The notes under the pieces are model-generated. The model was given only the letters and a program-made list of their open reading frames with translations, was not told where the DNA came from and made no database searches. Position numbers and translations under genes: made by a program. A stretch of DNA of 64,000 bases from Vanessa cardui (Eukaryota; Arthropoda; Insecta; Lepidoptera; Nymphalidae): NCBI RefSeq assembly GCF_905220365.1, contig NC_061140.1, positions 1,428,501 through 1,492,500 of the forward strand. Direction: 5' to 3'. Shown here piece by piece: positions 63,981 through 64,000 of the stretch (positions within the stretch are counted from its first letter, which is position 1; each line of letters starts with the position of its first letter).

Positions 63981-64000
63981 ATGTGTTTGTGTGAAACACG

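Noticed and set aside
1..64000. Bacterial, plasmid or phage systems such as CRISPR arrays, operons or toxin-antitoxin pairs.
   Set aside because: No regularly spaced repeats, no dense coding, no ribosome-binding sites. The repeat content is that of an insect genome.

Overview
The window looks like AT-rich nuclear DNA from a lepidopteran insect. The evidence is its repeat content: tRNA-derived SINEs, a 280-bp SINE ending in ATACCATAAAA, jockey-, RTE- and CR1-type LINE pieces, a Penelope-like element with a GIY-YIG domain, and many short repeats ending in a GC-rich block plus CTAGT. These are from memory of the families; no database was searched. I see no convincing host protein-coding gene, rRNA, functional tRNA or CRISPR array. 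Every long open frame with recognisable similarity comes from a retroelement.

Layout. 0-5 kb: SINEs, a CTAGT-type repeat and a possible LTR-retrotransposon primer-binding site. 5-16 kb: SINE relics, an isolated GC-rich patch with YY1-like motifs at 5.6 kb, and the end of a Penelope-like element at 12.7 kb. 16-24 kb: a LINE 3' tail, CR1-like 3' ends, a mariner-type MITE, a decayed RTE end and more SINEs. 24.07-26.38 kb: the largest element, a 5'-truncated jockey/CR1-type LINE on the minus strand with a poly(A) tail and an open frame of about 743 codons. 26-45 kb: dense SINEs, two MITE families and RTE 3' ends; a hAT-like MITE interrupts a SINE at 32.6 kb. 45.2-47.6 kb is the longest stretch without a recognised repeat. 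49.5-54.3 kb: a Penelope-like element joined to a structured GC-rich leader, then nested CR1/CTAGT repeats and a decayed RTE. 56-60 kb: a perfect 39-bp inverted repeat, a three-element nest, and a SINE with a perfect 13-bp target duplication. 62.4-63.77 kb: a 5'-truncated LINE reverse transcriptase with a C-terminal zinc knuckle.

How the parts relate. The clearest result is tail sharing between SINEs and LINEs. The last 70 or so bases of SINE-B resemble the 3' end of the jockey-type LINE. The last 45 or so bases of SINE-A resemble the 3' end of the RTE-type LINE. This suggests two SINE/LINE partnerships in which each SINE uses the machinery of a different LINE.

Family names used here are local labels. 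SINE-A: tRNA-like head, RTE-like tail. SINE-B: ATACCATAAAA tail. SINE-C: tRNA-like head starting GACGACCTCCGTGGTCGAG, (ATTT)n tail. CTAGT-1 to CTAGT-4: short repeats whose presumed 3' end is GC-rich and finishes in CTAGT.
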